34,920 nt of DNA. It comes from an uncultured bacterium. Lineage in GTDB: Bacteria; Verrucomicrobiota; Kiritimatiellia; RFP12; UBA1067. Position numbers and translations under genes: made by a program. Each line of letters starts with the position of its first letter. The first letter of the stretch is position 1. Of the stretch, positions 32,008 through 34,920 are shown one piece after another. The stretch is taken from the NCBI GenBank assembly GCA_900547945.1, contig URIT01000019.1, forward strand, positions 1 through 34,920, in the 5' to 3' direction. A model generated the notes under the pieces. That model made no database searches. It had not been told where the DNA came from and saw only the letters and a program-made list of their open reading frames with translations.

Positions 32008-32648
32008 GTTCGGTACTCGCACTCCGTCTTGGAACAGGCCCGGCAGCCGACCGGACATGGCGCCGCCGGCTCGGGGCCCACGCCGATGATGGCGCTCACG
32101 GACTTCGACGGGATCATCAGGCACGTCTCCGTGAGGACGATGCCCGCCCGCCGCGCGCTGTCGAGAATCTGCAGAAGCGGACGCTGCACCGCGAGCGGCA
32201 GGTCGCCGTATCCCGGCGAGAAGCGCATCCGCAGCCGTTCCCCCGCCACGGCCGGCTCGGCCAGCAACTTCTCCGCGCAGGCGTCGCACCAGCCCTCGAT
32301 GGCCGCCGTCGCCGCCGCCTGCGCCATCAGCGCGTCCGCCCCGCTCGTCTGGGAATAGCGGCGCAGGAGCGCGTCGACCCCCGCACCCAGCGTCGCACAG
32401 AAGAGAAACGCATGGCGGCAGCCCGCGAGGACGCGCGCGAGGTCGCGGGAGCGGACTGCCAGCGGACCGAGGACGAGATCGCCCGTCTCCTCCCCCGCCG
32501 CGACCGTCTCCAGCCGCCAGTAGGCCGCCGGACGGCATGCGGCGCGCACGTCGTCCTCCACGCGCGCCAGCCGCCGCGCGAGAGGCGCATCCGGCTCCAC
32601 GCCGCCCATGCGCAGATAGCGCAGCGTCTCGGCACGGTCGATCTTCAT
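32001..32648 (-). CDS. Methionine synthase reactivation-domain protein
   Basis: The 215-residue protein resembles the C-terminal activation domain of MetH, which binds SAM and remethylates B12 that has become oxidised. Supporting parts are RMRFSPGYGDLPLAVQRPLL (the family R-x-SPGYGD-x-PL pattern) and LTETCLMIPSKSVSAIIG, with a cysteine-rich end (CPVGCRACSKTEC). It lies just before metH, overlapping its start by seven bases. metH lacks this domain, so the two gene products likely make one split enzyme, as is known in Thermotoga. It begins at TGATG shared with the rnc stop. The terminal Cys cluster (C-x3-C-x2-C-x4-C) could bind metal. Confidence 0.85.
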   Translation of the reverse strand: MKIDRAETLRYLRMGGVEPDAPLARRLARVEDDVRAACRPAAYWRLETVAAGEETGDLVLGPLAVRSRDLARVLAGCRHAFLFCATLGAGVDALLRRYSQTSGADALMAQAAATAAIEGWCDACAEKLLAEPAVAGERLRMRFSPGYGDLPLAVQRPLLQILDSARRAGIVLTETCLMIPSKSVSAIIGVGPEPAAPCPVGCRACSKTECEYRTC

Positions 32649-33334
32649 CACGCCTTCCGCTTCTGTTTCTGCTTCCGCTGCAGCTTCTGCAGGAGCGCCG
32701 AGGCGGCCGCCACTTCGGCGGCGGTCTTCGAGACCGCCGTCGCCTCGGCCGATCCCAGCCCCACCACCGTCACGCGCATCGTCACGATCGGCTCGTGCGC
32801 GGACCCCTTCACCTCGACGAGTTCGTAGACGGGCCGCTGGTGGCTGTGGGCCTGGGCCTTGATCTGCAGGAAGCCCTTCGGATTCACGTCCCATTCGTTG
32901 AACGCCGCATTAAAGGGGAGCGGGAGGCACCGAAAGGCCGCACGCGCGGCTTCGAGACCGCCGTCAAGCCACACGGCCCCCATCACGGCCTCCACCGCAT
33001 CCGCGAGCAGCTTCGCATGGGACGGAATCTCGTGGGCGCCGATGTTGCGCTTCAGCCAGTTACGCATCCCCAACTTCTCCGCCGCCTCCGCCAGGGCGGC
33101 ACCGGAAACGAGGCGCGTGCGCCGGACCGTCAACGGCCCCTCCTGCTCGTCCGGGTGCCGCTTGAAGACGACTTCGGCGGAAAGGAGCCCGATCACGGCG
33201 TCGCCCAGGAACTCCAGGCGCTGGTTGTCCTTCGCGTCCGGCTTGATCATCCGGACGGCGGGCGTCGCCAGGGCCCGCTCCAGCAGGGCGGGGTTTTTGA
33301 ACACATAACCGATACGCTCTTCAAGTTCCGTCAT
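32648..33334 (-). CDS. rnc: Ribonuclease III
   Basis: RNase III cuts double-stranded RNA in rRNA maturation and mRNA control. The 228-residue protein has the catalytic signature NQRLEFLGDAVIGLLSAEVV and the second acidic site ADAVEAVMGAVWLDGG. A C-terminal double-stranded RNA-binding domain (NPKGFLQIKAQAH to SKTAAEVAAASALLQKL) and a basic tail (KQKQKRKA) follow. The frame is open further upstream, but the ATG at 33334 with AGGTGA six bases ahead, four bases after the nadK stop, is the better start. Confidence 0.95.
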   Translation of the reverse strand: MTELEERIGYVFKNPALLERALATPAVRMIKPDAKDNQRLEFLGDAVIGLLSAEVVFKRHPDEQEGPLTVRRTRLVSGAALAEAAEKLGMRNWLKRNIGAHEIPSHAKLLADAVEAVMGAVWLDGGLEAARAAFRCLPLPFNAAFNEWDVNPKGFLQIKAQAHSHQRPVYELVEVKGSAHEPIVTMRVTVVGLGSAEATAVSKTAAEVAAASALLQKLQRKQKQKRKA

Positions 33335-33338
33335 GGAA

Positions 33339-34115
33339 TCACCTGATTGCACTTCCCGACCAGCCAAGTTTACGATTCAGGACTTCGTAGGGATCGTAGC
33401 CCACGAGTTCGACAAGCGGCACACCGACGGACGCCTTTTCGACGGCGAGCTCTGTTCCTTCCGTCAAAGACCCCAGCGAGGCCCCGTCGGCAAAGACCTC
33501 CAACATCTCCGCCCCGGGGCGCGCCCGGAGACGGACCGAAAGGCGGCATGAATCGCAGACCACGAGCGGACGCGACGTGAGGGCGTGCGGGCAGATCGGC
33601 GTAATGACGAGCGACCGGGAATCCGGCATGAGGATCGGCCCGCCGGCAGCAAGCGAATAGGCCGTCGAGCCCGTCGGCGTGGCGATCACGAGGCCGTCCG
33701 CAAAGAACGAGGTCGCAGGACGATCCTCCACCGCCAGCTCGATGACGGCGGCATGGCCCGAGACGCCACGCGAGACGACCACCTCGTTCAGGGCGGTCCG
33801 CCCCCGCACCGTGAGCGCCGTGCGGGTGGAAATGGCATAGAGTCCGTCCCGCAGGGCGTGGAGCGCATCGTCGAAGTGGGGACCCTCGACGCCGGACAGA
33901 TAGCCGAGCGAACCGAGGTTCAGCCCCAAGAGCGGAACGCCGGGAAAACGGTGGACGGCCGAAAGCATCGTCCCGTCGCCGCCAAGAACGACAACCGCCT
34001 CGGGCCCGTCATCCGAAATGACGAATCCGAGGTCATGCGCCAACGACGCCAGGTGGCCTCGAACGGCCTCAACGCCCGGCTTGTCGTGGTTGACGTAAAA
34101 CGAAATTCTCTTCAC
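33339..34115 (-). CDS. nadK: NAD kinase
   Basis: The enzyme phosphorylates NAD to NADP. The 258-residue protein has VVLGGDGTMLSAVHRF (GGDGT active-site loop), LGLNLGSLGYLSG, TALNEVVVSRG, and FFADGLVIATPTGSTAYSLA. The start is a GTG at 34115; the nearest upstream ATG is out of frame, and GGAG lies four bases before the GTG. It is the first gene of the nadK-rnc-metH activator-metH-rsmD operon. Confidence 0.95.
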   Translation of the reverse strand: MKRISFYVNHDKPGVEAVRGHLASLAHDLGFVISDDGPEAVVVLGGDGTMLSAVHRFPGVPLLGLNLGSLGYLSGVEGPHFDDALHALRDGLYAISTRTALTVRGRTALNEVVVSRGVSGHAAVIELAVEDRPATSFFADGLVIATPTGSTAYSLAAGGPILMPDSRSLVITPICPHALTSRPLVVCDSCRLSVRLRARPGAEMLEVFADGASLGSLTEGTELAVEKASVGVPLVELVGYDPYEVLNRKLGWSGSAIR

Positions 34116-34158
34116 GACGCTCCATGGAAGCAGAACCCCTACAGAAGGGGAAAGGTAC

Positions 34159-34164
34159 AGTATA
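34159..34164 (-). promoter_or_regulatory. -10 element TATACT of the nadK operon
   Basis: The minus strand reads GTGTGCTATACTGTACC immediately after the stop codon of the upstream gene. The same GTGCTATACT occurs at gltX. The predicted leader is about 37 bases and contains a small CCCCT/AGGGG hairpin. Confidence 0.45.
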
Positions 34165-34169
34165 GCACA

Positions 34170-34920
34170 CTACGGAACCTTCGCGCACGCGGCGGCGTGC
34201 GCCAGCTCGGTCAGGACGAGGCGGATGCCGACGTTGTAGACACGCTGCCACGGCGCGTAGAGGGGAATGCGGCGGGAGAAGGTCGCATGGCGCGGAACGG
34301 TGTCGAACGCACCGCCCTTCGCGACCGGGCGCCCGTCCGCGCCGACCGTCCACTCCTCGACGTTGCCGATCATCGCGCGCAGGCCGTGGCCGTTCGCCTC
34401 CTGCATGTGGTCGACGTCGTGCAGGAAGCGCACGCCGTCGTCGACCTCCGGGTCGCGCAGGTGGTAGTTGAAGCCCTGTCCGGCGTTCCCGAACGCGAGG
34501 CTCCGGTCGGCAAGGTTCGCGAGGCGACCGCACCGCGCCTTGTCGCCGTTCCACGGCGTATCGCCGGGCGCGCCCGCGCGCGCGGCCTCTTCCCACTCGC
34601 ATTCCGTCGGCAGGCGGAACGCCCGCCCCGTCTGCCGCGAGAGCCAGGCACAGTACGCCTTCGCCTCGTCGAACGACACGCGCACCACGGGCAGCTTCGG
34701 CACGTCGAGCGCGACCCCGCCGTTCTCGTGGTCCTTGCCGATCATGTCGTAGAAGCCGCTGCGGTGGTCCGCCGCAAACGCCCGGTACGCCTGGAGCGGC
34801 AGCTCCGTCTCGGCGAACAGCACGCCGGGCGCCGTCTCGTGGAAGGCCATCGTCCGCCCGCCCGGCAGCGCCACCGAGACCGTCCGCCCCGTGCCCGCCC
34901 GCGCGGCCGGCCGGACGGGC
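34170..34920 (-). CDS. FGE-fold (SUMF1-like) protein, 5' end outside the window
   Basis: The frame is open to the window edge: before the GTG at 34874 it continues as GRTVSVALPGGRTM, which fits the opening strand of an FGE domain, so the gene is partial. Seen parts are ETELPLQAYRAFAADHRSGF, VVRVSFDEAKAYCAWLSRQT, FRLPTECEWEEAARAG, MIGNVEEWTVG and KGGAFDTVPRHATFSRR. As in the three operon paralogues, no cysteine pair follows the KGG motif, so it is unlikely to be a formylglycine-generating enzyme. Unlike them, its fold begins right at the LPGG strand, and whatever precedes it lies outside the window. Confidence 0.8.
   Translation of the reverse strand, partial: PVRPAARAGTGRTVSVALPGGRTMAFHETAPGVLFAETELPLQAYRAFAADHRSGFYDMIGKDHENGGVALDVPKLPVVRVSFDEAKAYCAWLSRQTGRAFRLPTECEWEEAARAGAPGDTPWNGDKARCGRLANLADRSLAFGNAGQGFNYHLRDPEVDDGVRFLHDVDHMQEANGHGLRAMIGNVEEWTVGADGRPVAKGGAFDTVPRHATFSRRIPLYAPWQRVYNVGIRLVLTELAHAAACAKVP

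Noticed and set aside
31990..32100. Cobalamin or SAM riboswitch before metH
   Set aside because: metH overlaps the upstream gene by seven bases and the operon leader before nadK is only about 37 bases, so there is no room for either.

Overview
The window looks like a chromosomal segment from a high-GC, Gram-negative-type member of the PVC group, most likely Kiritimatiellota or a close Verrucomicrobiota relative. This is an inference from several things seen together: an ECF sigma factor of the type common in Planctomycetes and Verrucomicrobia paired with a FecR-like protein, several FGE-fold (SUMF1-like) secreted proteins, secreted FAD-dependent oxidoreductases, a 29-codon AURKAIP1/COX24-type basic protein, and dispersed his genes. 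No species can be named from sequence reading alone.

Nearly every gene is on the minus strand; the only convincing plus-strand gene is a GT10 glycosyltransferase (7468-8463) divergent from purL. Read in transcription order from the right edge, the layout is: a partial FGE-fold protein (34170 to the edge); a housekeeping operon nadK, rnc, a separate methionine-synthase reactivation gene, metH (with an apparent frameshift) and rsmD (34115-29020), all overlapping or nearly so; hisG followed by the tiny AURKAIP1-type gene and a good terminator; an operon of XRE-cupin regulator, acyl-CoA synthetase, mutS and a PHP-family histidinol phosphatase (27694-22074); and then a seven-gene accessory operon (21982-12083).

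The accessory operon encodes an ECF sigma factor, a FecR-like membrane protein, an exported-looking FAD-dependent oxidoreductase, three tandem exported FGE-fold proteins and an exported GH13-like glycoside hydrolase. The gaps are small or negative and a single -10 element sits directly in front of the sigma gene. The FGE-fold proteins lack the cysteine pair of true formylglycine-generating enzymes, so a sulfatase-maturation role is unlikely. Beyond its end lies a repeat-rich 460-base stretch holding shredded remains of a second cassette in the same order (sigma start, FecR end, FAD start). These are followed by a promoter-driven operon of a short exported peptide and two further FAD-dependent oxidoreductases (11373-8507). 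This pair of intact and decayed cassettes is the most interesting part of the window.

The left third carries ordinary metabolism on the minus strand: purL, xseB, a degenerate HPr-like gene abutting a palindromic repeat, gltX, hisI and secG with a long Ala/Pro/Lys tail and a strong terminator. Palindromic repeats are scattered between genes, and in two places they form the last codons or the stop codon of a neighbouring gene. No tRNA, rRNA, CRISPR array, transposase or integrase was seen.
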